From positions 1 through 64,000 of the forward strand of contig JAPPGK010000101.1 of NCBI GenBank assembly GCA_028821405.1: a stretch of DNA of 64,000 nt, read 5' to 3'. A model generated the notes under the pieces. That model saw nothing but the letters and a program-made list of their open reading frames with translations, ran no database searches and had not been told where the DNA came from. The first letter of the stretch is position 1. The number at the start of each line of letters is the position of its first letter. This document shows positions 1 through 7,739 of the stretch, piece after piece. The position numbers and the translations under genes were made by a program. This DNA is from Gammaproteobacteria bacterium. Lineage in GTDB: Bacteria > Pseudomonadota > Gammaproteobacteria > Pseudomonadales > Azotimanducaceae.

Positions 1-50
1 GAGGAACACTCCGGCGACCACTGACGCGACGTTTGAGGGTTGACGTGACA

Positions 51-1196
51 CTAGGTGCCCGGCCCGCGGCGCGCCACGAGTTGCCGCTCGACAATCTCCT
101 CGTTGAGTTCGAGCCCCAGCCCCGGAGAGGTCGGCGGCTCGATGAAGCCGTTCTCGAACTTCACGGGCTCGACGAAGATCTCGTTGTGAAGGGGCCCGCC
201 GTTGTATTCCTGGATCAGGAAGTTCGGCGAGCAGGTGTCGAGGTGCACGGCCGCGGCGGCGGCGACCGGGCCGACGTACATGTGCGGCGCGATCATCGCG
301 TAGTGGCTCTCGGCCAGGCTCGCGATCTTCTTCGACTCCAGGATGCCGCCGCATTGGCCGACATCGAGTTGGATGATCTGCGCCGCCTGCTTCTCCAGGA
401 GGTGCGCGAACTCGTACTTGGTGACCAGCCGCTCACCGGTGGCGATGGGGATGCTGGTGTGGGCCGCGACACGCGCCATCTCCTCGACGTTCTCCGGCGG
501 CACCGGTTCTTCGAACCAGTACGGGTGGTACTCCTCGAACACCTTCGCGACCCGGATCGCACCGGCGGTGCTGAACTGGCCGTGGGTGCCGATGCCGATC
601 TCGAGTTCGTCGCCCACGGCGTCGCGGATGGCCTTGAAGATCTTCGCGGCGTGCTTGATCGTCTTCAGCGGGAAGTCCCGGGGCAGTGGGAAGTAGGGCA
701 TGAAGGGGTCGATCTTGCAGGCCGTGTTGCCCTCCTTCACGAGCTGCTCGGCGATGGTGCCGGCCTTCGTCGGATCTTCCCAGACGCCCCTCGTGGGCAT
801 GTACGCGTAGGCGCGCAGCTTCTCGTGGCAGCGTCCGCCGAGAAGGTTGTAGATCGGCTGGCCCGCGGCCTTGCCGACGATGTCCCAAAGCGCCATCTCG
901 ATCGCGGACAGGGCCGGGGTTCCGTAGAGGCTGGGATGCCGGTAGTCGTGGTTCGAGGCGTAGACCCGCTGCCAGGTGTTCTCGATCTCGAAAGGGCTGT
1001 GGCCGACGACGAACCGGTCGACGAGGTCGTGCAGGAGCGCTATTTGCGATCCGAGGTCGGGTGTGTGCCCCGTCGGACGTTCCCCCAAGCCCACGATCCC
1101 CTCGTCGGTGTAGAGCTTGATGAACAGCCACTGCCTGCCGCCGACGAACGGCGGGTTGTTGTTGAGCAGAATGGTCTCGACGCCGGTCACCTTCAT
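51..1196 (-). CDS. enolase-superfamily (mandelate racemase/muconate lactonizing) dehydratase-like protein
   Basis: Predicted cytosolic enzyme of the MR/MLE group, which abstracts the alpha proton of a carboxylate substrate, usually a sugar acid; the substrate is unknown. The 381-residue product has the capping-domain start MKVTGVETILL, a KID motif near residue 160, the metal ligands in WFEEP and ATGERL, and the C-terminal APHMY histidine segment. At the first metal-ligand position the barrel reads GIGTHGQ, where galactonate-type enzymes have D-x-H. I chose the ATG at 1196 because AAGGAG sits just upstream and MKV is the normal family start; the longer ORF to 1403 reads back into a PhyH fragment. 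A dehydratase of the galactonate/mannonate type is the best guess. Confidence 0.85.
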   Translation of the reverse strand: MKVTGVETILLNNNPPFVGGRQWLFIKLYTDEGIVGLGERPTGHTPDLGSQIALLHDLVDRFVVGHSPFEIENTWQRVYASNHDYRHPSLYGTPALSAIEMALWDIVGKAAGQPIYNLLGGRCHEKLRAYAYMPTRGVWEDPTKAGTIAEQLVKEGNTACKIDPFMPYFPLPRDFPLKTIKHAAKIFKAIRDAVGDELEIGIGTHGQFSTAGAIRVAKVFEEYHPYWFEEPVPPENVEEMARVAAHTSIPIATGERLVTKYEFAHLLEKQAAQIIQLDVGQCGGILESKKIASLAESHYAMIAPHMYVGPVAAAAAVHLDTCSPNFLIQEYNGGPLHNEIFVEPVKFENGFIEPPTSPGLGLELNEEIVERQLVARRGPGT

Positions 1197-1238
1197 CGGG
1201 TGTCTCCTTTGGTATCGGTTGTCAGACGTTGGTTCCCT

Positions 1239-1346
1239 GATCTCGGCCTCCGAAAACACCGCCCGGAGGTGCAGGTAGCCGTGTTCCTGGTAGAAGTCGA
1301 CCTGCGCGTCGGTTAGTTCGTGGCGCATCAACGCCGCTTCGGCCAT
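1239..1346 (-). pseudogene. N-terminal stub of a phytanoyl-CoA dioxygenase (PhyH) gene
   Basis: Upstream of and in frame with the enolase-superfamily gene, the minus strand encodes a peptide containing LTDAQVDFYQEHGYLHLRAV and ending in FSEAEI. This matches the usual start of PhyH-family Fe(II)/2-oxoglutarate oxygenases (helix, then ENGYLVL-type strand). Homology stops after about 30 residues; the iron-binding HxD and H motifs are absent and the frame runs through unrelated sequence into the next gene. I read this as a deletion remnant. It could still supply a start codon for an N-terminally extended dehydratase, but the internal ribosome site argues against that. Confidence 0.6.
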
Positions 1347-1439
1347 CGCGGTTCCCCATCTCCGAACGCAGGACCATACCACTGTGGTGTGATCGCTCGA
1401 CACGTAGAATCCGGTCTGGGAAACACGAGGAGAGTGGGC

Positions 1440-2216
1440 ATGGGCAATTTCAGGCTCGACGGCAAGACGGCCATCGTTACCGGCGGTGCCGGCGGGCTGG
1501 GCCGATCAATGGTGCAGGCGTACGCCCGGGCGGGAGCGAACGTCGTCGTCGCCAGCAGGAACCGGGACAACATCGAACGCGTCGCCAACGGGATCAGGTC
1601 CAAGGGGCAGAGCGCAATCGCTCATCGAGTGGACATCACCGACGTGGACTCCGTTGACGCCTTGGTCCAGGCAACGGTGGATGCCTTTGGATCCCTGGAC
1701 GTGATGGTGAACAACGCCGGCCGCTGGGGACGCGGTCACGAGCCGGAGGACACGCCGATCGACGAGTGGCGCGATGTGGTGGAGCAGAATCTCACCGGGA
1801 TGTTCATCCCCTGCCTGGCGGCCGGGCGGCAGATGATCAAGCAGCAGTCCGGAAAGATCATCAATATCTCGTCCACCGCGGGCTCGAAGGGCAACCCCGG
1901 GCAACTCCACTACTCGGCGGCCAAGGCGGGGGTCATCAGCTTGAGCAACAACCTGGCCATGAAGTGGGCAAGGCACAACATCAACGTCAACTGCATCCTG
2001 CCGGGCTTGATCGCGACCGAGGAACTCAAGGGCTATGGGATCATTCCGCCCGCCATCGACAAGGAAGGCAACGCCGTGCCGCGGCTCAACCTGACGCCCA
2101 ACCCGGAAGACGTCGCCGACCTCGCCCTGTTTCTTGCCTCCTCGGCATCCGACGCGATGACCGGCGAACTCTTCCCGATCCGGGCCTGGCTTCGCTCGGA
2201 GCGGTTCTGGACGTAG
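1440..2216 (+). CDS. short-chain dehydrogenase/reductase (SDR), C-terminus probably frameshifted
   Basis: NAD(P)-dependent oxidoreductase of the classical SDR family, about 258 residues. It shows the Rossmann glycine motif TGGAGGLGR near residue 15, NNAG near residue 90, the catalytic serine in INISS, YSAAK as the YxxxK pair, and NCILPGLI. The start at 1440 is preceded by GAGGAGAG. The family end PxDGG is missing: after TGELFPI the frame reads RAWLRSERFWT, while the neighbouring frame gives GLASLGAV, as expected after DG. A small deletion, about 4 nt, near 2180 would explain this. Substrate unknown; the divergent dehydratase suggests sugar-acid or hydroxy-acid catabolism, which is an inference. 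Confidence 0.88.
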   Translation: MGNFRLDGKTAIVTGGAGGLGRSMVQAYARAGANVVVASRNRDNIERVANGIRSKGQSAIAHRVDITDVDSVDALVQATVDAFGSLDVMVNNAGRWGRGHEPEDTPIDEWRDVVEQNLTGMFIPCLAAGRQMIKQQSGKIINISSTAGSKGNPGQLHYSAAKAGVISLSNNLAMKWARHNINVNCILPGLIATEELKGYGIIPPAIDKEGNAVPRLNLTPNPEDVADLALFLASSASDAMTGELFPIRAWLRSERFWT

Positions 2217-2259
2217 GGGCGGCCCTAACGCGCCCGCCACGGTGCGCGGACGCCTGGAA

Positions 2260-4131
2260 TCACGGGGTGTACCAGATCGGTGACGAGTACGCGCGTTCTC
2301 GAGTCAGGAGGGGCACCTTCTCGGGCAGCCCTTCGATGCCGTAGAACGCCGCGTCGTACGCGGTCCATCGGGGGGTGGGAATCTCCAATACCCGGACATA
2401 GTAGAACGCCGCCTCGTCGGCAACGAAGTCGGGGTCGGTCCACACCACCGCCAATTCGGCGGCCCCCACGCGGTTCGAGTACGTGGCTTTGGCGACGTCG
2501 ACGGTGGACTCGATGTCCTTCAATCCGCCTTCGCCCATGGCGCGGTCGCCGGACCACGCGACGTCGTAGATCCGCTCGTGAAGAGCGCCGTTCCCGTCCC
2601 GCCAACCCTTGATGACCTGAACGCGATCGAGGTTCGCACCGTCCGGATCCTTGACGGCGCGGATCAGGAAACGGGGCGGGGCGCCGCCCTCGGAACGGCT
2701 GAGGTCGCTTCCCATGGGCACGCCCTTGCGATAGCCGGCGGTGGCGAGGTCTGGCCGGGCGGCGTCTGCCTCGACGTAGTCCCAGCCGCCGAAGAAGCGC
2801 AGCACGATGCGCGGGCCGGTGGTCGCATAGACCTCGCGACGTTTGAATGCCGAGAATATCGCCTCGCGGGTATTGGCCTCGGCCCAGACGCCGGCATAGC
2901 CCGAAGCCGCGTAGTTCGATTGGGTGAAGGCGCGGAAGGGGTTCGGTTCGTTGCTTGCCATCTTGCCCCAGTAGTTGTCGTCATCGGCGGTGGCAAGACC
3001 GTTGTGGGAGTCGCTGCTGCCGATCAGGCCGAACTTGAACGGATTGACCCCGGCACCAGCCTCGACACCCAAGCCTCTCTTGAGCGCCGGGCGGACGTAG
3101 GAACTTCCCACCCAGGCGTCGGAGGCGCCGCTCTTGTCCGGGTTGCTACCGCCCCAGGTCTCGAAGTCCGCGAAGGGGTCGTCGGGCGAGGCCAGCGGAT
3201 GGGTCTCGCTGTCGCCTTTGATCTGGGTGACCTCCACGACGGGTTCGCGGTCGGCCCGAATGGCGGCGTATTCGGCGGTGATGGCGGTGCCGCCGTAGGT
3301 CTTGTCGGCGAACATCCCGCCGCGGCTCAGATTGCTGTTGTGCGGAATCGAGATGACGCCGCTGCCGGTACGGGCCTCGTAGTCGGCGAGGTACGCCCAC
3401 AGGTCCTCGGGGTTGGCGCTGTCATACTTGGAGAACGGGTAGGCCTGCCGGGTGTGTTCGGGATCGCCGGCGAACAGGACGTTGCGGTGCAGCATCGGGG
3501 GATTGCTGCTGTATTCGTACCCCGCGAAGGTCGTGAACGTGCCGGGGTCGTTGTGGCGCTCGGCGGCGTCGATGACCGCGTGCCAGACCTCGCGCCTGAA
3601 CGCGCTGTCGATGGCAAAATCGCTGTTCCACGCCGACTTCCCGGTCATTAGCACTGCCGAAAGGACATCGTAGGTATCGCCGTCCTTGGCGTTCAACACC
3701 TCGGGGAGCGGTGTGGCTTCGGTGAAGAACTTGCGCCACTTATGGCCGTCTTCGGTGGCAAGCAAACGCTCGTCGCCCGCCATGAGCCGGGGCAGGATGC
3801 CGACATTCTCGGCATGGTCGGAGATCATCAGGAAGTCCAAGGGGCGCCGCAGCCTGGCTCGCTTGCCCCCCGCCGAGACCACCTCCTCGCCCTTGGCGAA
3901 TCGGTACGCAGTGTCGGGGGTGGTTCGGTTGCCCATGCCGAAGGCATCCCCGGACAGGTAGGTGTGCACGTGGGTGTCGCCCCAGTACACGGTGTCCGGA
4001 AAAGTATTGCGGACGACCGGGGAATAGGCGTCTTCTTGAGCATGGCCTGCCAAGGCCGTGAGCAGCACGCCGATGATGGCGTTGGCGGGCGCGATGCGCC
4101 GGCGTGGTCGGGAGCGAGTCTCGGTCGGCAT
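2260..4131 (-). CDS. DUF3604 family secreted protein
   Basis: Product of 623 residues with an N-terminal hydrophobic stretch (IIGVLLTALAGHAQ) that looks like a signal peptide, so periplasmic or exported. It begins with the family hallmark YWGDTHVHT and contains FLMISDHAEN, YEYSS, ISIPHNSN and GLIGSSDSHNG, histidine- and aspartate-rich motifs resembling the PHP/metallohydrolase fold. The family has no established biochemical role that I know of. The start is the ATG at 4131; the longer ORF reads back through the neighbouring plus-strand gene. It lies divergently from a PpiC-like and a HupE-like gene. Confidence 0.9.
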   Translation of the reverse strand: MPTETRSRPRRRIAPANAIIGVLLTALAGHAQEDAYSPVVRNTFPDTVYWGDTHVHTYLSGDAFGMGNRTTPDTAYRFAKGEEVVSAGGKRARLRRPLDFLMISDHAENVGILPRLMAGDERLLATEDGHKWRKFFTEATPLPEVLNAKDGDTYDVLSAVLMTGKSAWNSDFAIDSAFRREVWHAVIDAAERHNDPGTFTTFAGYEYSSNPPMLHRNVLFAGDPEHTRQAYPFSKYDSANPEDLWAYLADYEARTGSGVISIPHNSNLSRGGMFADKTYGGTAITAEYAAIRADREPVVEVTQIKGDSETHPLASPDDPFADFETWGGSNPDKSGASDAWVGSSYVRPALKRGLGVEAGAGVNPFKFGLIGSSDSHNGLATADDDNYWGKMASNEPNPFRAFTQSNYAASGYAGVWAEANTREAIFSAFKRREVYATTGPRIVLRFFGGWDYVEADAARPDLATAGYRKGVPMGSDLSRSEGGAPPRFLIRAVKDPDGANLDRVQVIKGWRDGNGALHERIYDVAWSGDRAMGEGGLKDIESTVDVAKATYSNRVGAAELAVVWTDPDFVADEAAFYYVRVLEIPTPRWTAYDAAFYGIEGLPEKVPLLTRERAYSSPIWYTP

Positions 4132-4359
4132 GGCGGCGGCTCTTTTTTGCGTTCGTGACACTTTAGCGCATGGCGCAGGTTCCTGGGGCGACCCTGAGAC
4201 CATATGCGATGCGTTGGGCGGGGGACGGGCATGGGGCGCGGGACGAAAATGGGCGGCGGGACGGGGAACCCCATCCTCTACGGCGTGGCACGGATTCGTA
4301 CGGGCGATCCTTGCGGTCGCCGGTCGGTCGCCGTCCGGGGTGGCAGAATTAGGGGGACG

Positions 4360-5280
4360 ATGCGAAATCTTGGATCGACCATGCCCACGGTATTGAAAGA
4401 CCCCCTCGCGCACTTCGTGGTGCTGGGGCTCGCCTTGTTCGCGCTTTTCGCCTGGGTGTCGGAGGACGAACGCACAGGCGACGACAGGATCATCGAGGTT
4501 GATCGCCAGGCCCTTCTGTCGTACATCCAGTACCACGCGCGCGCCTTTTCGCCACAAGTCGCGGCGGCCCACCTCGATGGCATGCCGCCGAGCGAGCTCG
4601 ACAGGCTCGTGGATGCGCATGTCCGCGAGGAAGCCCTGTATCGGGAAGCGCTTTCGTTGGGCATGGATCGGACCGACCATGTCATCAAGCACCGCCTGGT
4701 GCAGTCCATCGAGTTCATCACCGACGACCTGGCGTTGCGCACGACCCGGATCACGGACGACGACCTCGAAACCTACTTCGAGGCCAACCGGGAGCGCTAC
4801 CGCATCGAACCGACGGTCACCTTCACCCACGTGTTCTTCAACAACGAACGGCACGGCGTTCAGCAAGCGCGGGACCTGGCCGAAGAGAAGCGCGAGGACC
4901 TGAACGAGAACGGCGTCCCGTTCACGGGGGCGCCGGGACACGGCGACCGCTTCCTCTATCTGGTCAACTACGTCGAGCGCACGCCGGGTCTCGTCGCCAG
5001 CCACTTCGGCGACGGAATGGCCGACGCCGTCTTCGCGCTGGTCCCGGACGACGCCCGCTGGGTAGGGCCACTGGAATCCCGCTATGGACATCACCTCGTT
5101 CTGTTGACCGGGAAGGCGGCGGGACGCGATCCGGAACTCGCCGAAGTCGAGTCGCGGGTGCGTACCGACGCTGAGCGCGAAGCGGCCGAAGCACGCCGGG
5201 ACGCGGCCATTCAGGCGCTCATCGACACCTACGAGGTGCGCCGTCAAGTCCTTCGCGCGAACCCGGACCCGGCCGGATGA
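4360..5280 (+). CDS. membrane-anchored parvulin-type peptidyl-prolyl isomerase-like protein
   Basis: 306-residue protein with one N-terminal membrane helix (FVVLGLALFALFAWV), then a SurA/PpiD-like helical region and a PpiC-like domain around residues 155-270 (TFTHVFF, and GPLESRYGHHLVLL, which matches the parvulin end G-P-x-x-S-x-x-G-x-H). It should act at the periplasmic face as a foldase or chaperone. Start at 4360 behind AGGGGG; an internal ATG at 4381 has no ribosome site. The stop overlaps the next start as ATGA, so the HupE-like protein is probably co-translated and may be its client. Confidence 0.85.
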   Translation: MRNLGSTMPTVLKDPLAHFVVLGLALFALFAWVSEDERTGDDRIIEVDRQALLSYIQYHARAFSPQVAAAHLDGMPPSELDRLVDAHVREEALYREALSLGMDRTDHVIKHRLVQSIEFITDDLALRTTRITDDDLETYFEANRERYRIEPTVTFTHVFFNNERHGVQQARDLAEEKREDLNENGVPFTGAPGHGDRFLYLVNYVERTPGLVASHFGDGMADAVFALVPDDARWVGPLESRYGHHLVLLTGKAAGRDPELAEVESRVRTDAEREAAEARRDAAIQALIDTYEVRRQVLRANPDPAG

Positions 5281-6359
5281 CCGTCGCGGAACAGGCGGGC
5301 GCGTCACGCGTGGGCGAGGCAACCCTCGCGGTCGAAGCGCGGGCCCGGGCATGGGGGGCTGGCCTGCTGGTCGCATTGGCCCTTGCCGGCGCGCTCGGGG
5401 TGCACGGCCACGATGCCAGGCCGAACACGGTGCGCATCGTCGAGACCGCCGAAAACGCCTACAGCGTGACGTGGAAAGTACCGGGGAGCATGGCGGTGGA
5501 CTCGCTGCCGTCGCCGACGCTGCCGGCGGATTGTGCCGCCGGGCAGGTGCCGGCCTGGCGAGCGACCGGTGGCGCCTACCTCGGCCACCAGACCTATCGA
5601 TGCACCCAGGGCCTACCCGGCCGGGTCGTCGGTATCGCCTATCCCGGCATCAACCCGGCTCTGCGGACCATCTATTCCGTGGAACTCGCCTCCGGCGAGG
5701 AGCACATGCGGATTCTCGGGCCGGACGAGGACGAGTGGCTCGTTCCGGCCGAGCCGGAGCCTTTCGCGGTCGCCATCGAGTACACGCGCCACGGCATCGT
5801 GCATATCTGGATCGGCGTCGACCACCTGCTGTTCGTCGCCTGTCTGCTGTTCATTGCGCGTACGCCCCGCCGGTTGCTGTTGACCATCACCGGGTTCACG
5901 GTGGCGCATTCGATCACCTTGGCGTTGTCCGCGCTCGATCTCGTCCAAGTGCCGACGCCGCCCGTGGAGGCGGCCATCGCCTTGAGCGTCGTGTTCCTGG
6001 CCTGGGAGATTGCCAGGAACGACACGACGTCGCTGACCCACCGCCTTCCCGTGGTCGTCTCGGTGGCGTTCGGACTACTGCACGGTTTCGGTTTCGCAAC
6101 GGTGCTGCGCGAGGTGGGGCTGCCGTCGAGCGAACTGCCGATCGCCTTGCTGTTCTTCAACGTCGGCGTCGAGATCGGCCAGATCCTGTTCGTGTTTGCC
6201 CTCTTCGCCGGGTACGCCCTCCTGCGCATCCTGCTCCGTTGGCGACGGTCGGGCGAGCGCGAGGCGGACGGCATGAGGCTGGCGGTACCGGCGAGCTACG
6301 TCATCGGCACCGTGGCGAGTTTCTGGATGGTCGAAAGGGTCGTCGGCTTTTGGGGATGA
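5277..6359 (+). CDS. HupE/UreJ family membrane protein
   Basis: 360-residue protein with an N-terminal signal-like helix, an extracytoplasmic segment of about 140 residues, and a C-terminal HupE/UreJ_2 domain starting at HIWIGVDHLLFV, the family's histidine/aspartate signature, followed by about six membrane helices (GFTVAHSITLAL and FGLLHGFGFA carry further conserved histidines). Relatives are linked to nickel or other metal permeation, but most are uncharacterised. It is translationally coupled by ATGA to the PpiC-like gene, and a DUF3604 gene lies divergently. It converges on the AAA ATPase gene with only 6 bp between stops. Confidence 0.87.
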   Translation: MTVAEQAGASRVGEATLAVEARARAWGAGLLVALALAGALGVHGHDARPNTVRIVETAENAYSVTWKVPGSMAVDSLPSPTLPADCAAGQVPAWRATGGAYLGHQTYRCTQGLPGRVVGIAYPGINPALRTIYSVELASGEEHMRILGPDEDEWLVPAEPEPFAVAIEYTRHGIVHIWIGVDHLLFVACLLFIARTPRRLLLTITGFTVAHSITLALSALDLVQVPTPPVEAAIALSVVFLAWEIARNDTTSLTHRLPVVVSVAFGLLHGFGFATVLREVGLPSSELPIALLFFNVGVEIGQILFVFALFAGYALLRILLRWRRSGEREADGMRLAVPASYVIGTVASFWMVERVVGFWG

Positions 6360-6365
6360 ACAACC

Positions 6366-7547
6366 TCAGGCGTCGAATGGCAGGACACGCCGCAGGTAGT
6401 CATCGAAGAGCGGAACCGTAAACGCGGTGTCGCCATGGGCCGGGCTATAGACCATGCCCTTGGCGATGAGATTCGCCCGGGTTGGGGCAACCGCCCGTAC
6501 GGACCTGCCAAGCGTTTCCGCCACCTCGCCGGATCGATGCGGTCCGCTGCCACGTTCCGCCATCGCCCGGAGATATCGTTTCTCCGAGGGCGTGAGGCGA
6601 TCAAACCGCGCTCGGAAGAAGCTGGCGTCCAACTCGGCCTTCGCTAGCTTGCTGGCCACGTGCACATCGGTGGATGTGACCGGGGAGGAAGTCGCGCAGT
6701 CCCAACAGTGTTTGCCCCACTCCTGCAGGAAGTACGCGTAGCAGACCGTGTCCCGGAGCACCATCGACAGGGCATCCGGTTGGAATGCGACACCGAGACG
6801 CTTTGCAGGCGCTTCGATGGCCAGGCGGGCAGCGTCCGCGGTCAACGGGCCGATCTCCGGAAACGAGAACAGCCGCTCCGCATACGTCTTGGCCGATGCC
6901 GTTCGGGCAACGAGTTGGGGAATGCCGGCACCGACCAGCACGACGGGCAGCTGCCGCTGGCCGGCGCGGTGCAGGGCGGCGATGAGTGCGGCCAACTCGG
7001 CCTCGTCGACGTACTGGAGTTCGTCGATGAACACCGCCACCGCGGTGTCCTGCGTGCGTGCGGCCTCGCCTACGGACTCCAGCAATGCCGTCAAGTCCGA
7101 GGCGAGGTTGCCGCTGTCCGCGAGCCCGGGTTCGGGTGCCATATCCAGGCTGATGTTGATGTCCTCGTTGCCGATCTTGACGGCACCGACGAACCCCGCC
7201 AGAGCCCTCATCGCCCGGCGAACGGTTTGGTTGGCTGCCGCCCGGCGGCTCAGGCGAATGAGGGCGGCATGCAAAGGCGGGGCGAGTAGCGCAGGCAACC
7301 TTTGACCTTCCGGGGCTTCGAGTACGATGGTCGTGAAGCCGCGGCAACGGGCGTCTTGACTGATCCGGTTCAGCAAAACCGTCTTGCCGACCCCCCGCAG
7401 ACCGACCATGAGCATGCTCTTTGCTGCGAGACCGCGTCGGATGCGGTCGAGCGCGATTGCGGTCGACTCGATCAATTCGTCGCGACCGGCTAGCTCGGGG
7501 GGCGGAGTTCCGGCACCAGGGGCGTAGGGGTTGTCTCTCGGGTCCAT
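6366..7547 (-). CDS. AAA ATPase with C-terminal winged-helix region (Orc1/Cdc6-like, AAA_16)
   Basis: 393-residue cytosolic P-loop ATPase. Walker A is GLRGVGKT at residues 49-56; Walker B is AVFIDELQ at about 165-172, followed by LVGAGIP as a sensor-1-like strand. The last 80 residues (FDRLTPSEKRYLRAMA, then VRAVAPTRANLIAKGMV) look like a winged-helix DNA-binding tail. Such standalone STAND/Orc-like ATPases are often encoded in accessory regions and their functions are mostly unknown. No partner gene adjoins it: mgtE diverges and HupE converges. Two operator-like repeats precede its start, suggesting self-regulation. Confidence 0.85.
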   Translation of the reverse strand: MDPRDNPYAPGAGTPPPELAGRDELIESTAIALDRIRRGLAAKSMLMVGLRGVGKTVLLNRISQDARCRGFTTIVLEAPEGQRLPALLAPPLHAALIRLSRRAAANQTVRRAMRALAGFVGAVKIGNEDINISLDMAPEPGLADSGNLASDLTALLESVGEAARTQDTAVAVFIDELQYVDEAELAALIAALHRAGQRQLPVVLVGAGIPQLVARTASAKTYAERLFSFPEIGPLTADAARLAIEAPAKRLGVAFQPDALSMVLRDTVCYAYFLQEWGKHCWDCATSSPVTSTDVHVASKLAKAELDASFFRARFDRLTPSEKRYLRAMAERGSGPHRSGEVAETLGRSVRAVAPTRANLIAKGMVYSPAHGDTAFTVPLFDDYLRRVLPFDA

Positions 7548-7555
7548 TTCAACGG

Positions 7556-7645
7556 AAGTTAACCAAGGTTATCGTCAATCGCAAACTTTTTGCGGGATCG
7601 CGATTCAATCAAAGTTACCCCAGGTTAGCGGAACAGGATAACTTT
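7556..7645. promoter_or_regulatory. operator-like repeats upstream of the AAA ATPase
   Basis: Two related sites, AAGTTAACCAAGGTTA at 7556 and AAGTTACCCCAGGTTA at 7612, lie 56 bp apart. The first contains the inverted pair TAACC/GGTTA and the second is a degraded version. A half-site in inverse orientation, GGATAACTTT, follows at 7636. This stretch is much more AT-rich than its surroundings and lies between divergent genes, so it likely holds the promoter and a regulator-binding site. Confidence 0.45.
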
Positions 7646-7739
7646 CCGGCCCGCAAGGATTCGCGTTCGCCCGTCACGACACCGCAACCGAAACGACGAT
7701 AATCGGTTCGTCCAACTAGGCAAGCTGGGACGAACTCAA

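Noticed and set aside
4132-5376. N-terminal 415 residues of the 1038-residue DUF3604 ORF
   Set aside because: They lie antisense to the PpiC-like gene and lack domain patterns; the signal peptide begins at 4131.
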